A stretch of 23,264 nt of DNA from an uncultured Desulfobacca sp. (GTDB taxonomy: Bacteria > Desulfobacterota > Desulfobaccia > Desulfobaccales > Desulfobaccaceae), in the NCBI GenBank assembly GCA_937958145.1, contig CALGOE010000075.1:1-23264 (forward strand). The letters are read 5' to 3'. Numbering within the stretch: position 1 is the stretch's first letter; every line of letters begins with the position of its first letter. The notes beneath the pieces were generated by a model, which saw only the letters and a list, made by a program, of their open reading frames with translations, was not told where the DNA came from and made no database searches. A program made the translations under genes and the position numbers. Positions 23,202 through 23,264 of this stretch are shown here, piece by piece.

Positions 23202-23264
23202 GTGACTAAGAGGCAGCCATCCGATATGAACGCTGACCAATATTTTCGAGATGCGAGGAGTCCA
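23202..23264 (+). CDS. Unknown protein, N-terminal 21 codons (3' end outside window)
   Basis: A GTG at 23202 has AGGAGG 4 nt upstream and a consensus promoter about 30 bp upstream, so this is very probably a real gene start. The frame stays open to the window edge and begins M-T-K-R-Q-P-S-D-M-N-A-D-Q-Y-F-R-D-A. An in-frame ATG at 23181 lies upstream of the ribosome site, about 7 nt after the -10 element, and is less likely. Too little is visible to name a family. It is divergent from the hdrA operon and may share its regulatory region. A predicted product below about 60 residues is expected only because the window ends here. Confidence 0.7.
   Translation, partial: MTKRQPSDMNADQYFRDARSP

Overview
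The window looks like chromosomal DNA of an anaerobic, energy-conserving bacterium of the former Deltaproteobacteria (Desulfobacterota; a sulfate reducer or syntroph related to Syntrophobacterales or Desulfobacca is my best guess). The reasons are a heterodisulfide-reductase-type electron-transfer cluster joined to methylene-tetrahydrofolate reductase (MetV/MetF), a DsrK/HdrD-like iron-sulfur protein, selenoprotein genes, a split ATP synthase operon (atpZ-atpI-atpB-atpE without F1 genes) next to the redox regulator Rex, and many PAS/GAF histidine kinases with an NtrC-type regulator. No mobile element, tRNA, rRNA or CRISPR array was seen.

Layout. 1-5031 (+): three sensor histidine kinases in tandem, the first cut by the window edge. 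5057-7068 (+): a candidate terminator, a candidate Rex operator, then atpZ, atpI, atpB and atpE, closed by a clear rho-independent terminator. 7080-7769 (+): rex, with its own Rex-like operator. 7766-14358 (-): uvrA, an orphan 2-oxoacid dehydrogenase E2, a 273-residue unknown protein and a sigma-54 response regulator; transcription runs regulator > unknown > E2 > uvrA. 14583-22739 (-): the redox cluster, transcribed hdrA-fusion > mvhD > metV > metF, then a separately promoted DsrK/HdrD-like gene, closed by a terminator. The right edge (+) has a consensus promoter driving a gene of which only 21 codons are visible.

The most notable point is that two genes of the redox cluster are interrupted in frame by a single UGA, each at a conserved redox Cys position: residue 16 of MvhD (CCxxC motif) and residue 243 of the DsrK/HdrD-like protein (ECGH motif). 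Each UGA is followed 13-15 nt later by a hairpin with a three-base GGC loop, the geometry of a bacterial SECIS element. I therefore annotate both as full-length selenoproteins rather than as broken genes. A conventional gene caller would truncate or split both.

The partner HdrA is a giant (1483 aa) fusion with an NfnB/GltD-like NAD(P)H:flavin module inserted in the first of two HdrA copies. With MvhD, MetV and MetF it probably forms a flavin-based electron-bifurcating or -confurcating methylene-THF reductase complex of the Wood-Ljungdahl methyl branch, with a selenium-dependent electron wire. Rex-like operators before atpZ and rex suggest that the NADH/NAD+ ratio controls the ATP synthase F0 genes. 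All functional statements come from motif recognition by eye; no database search was run.
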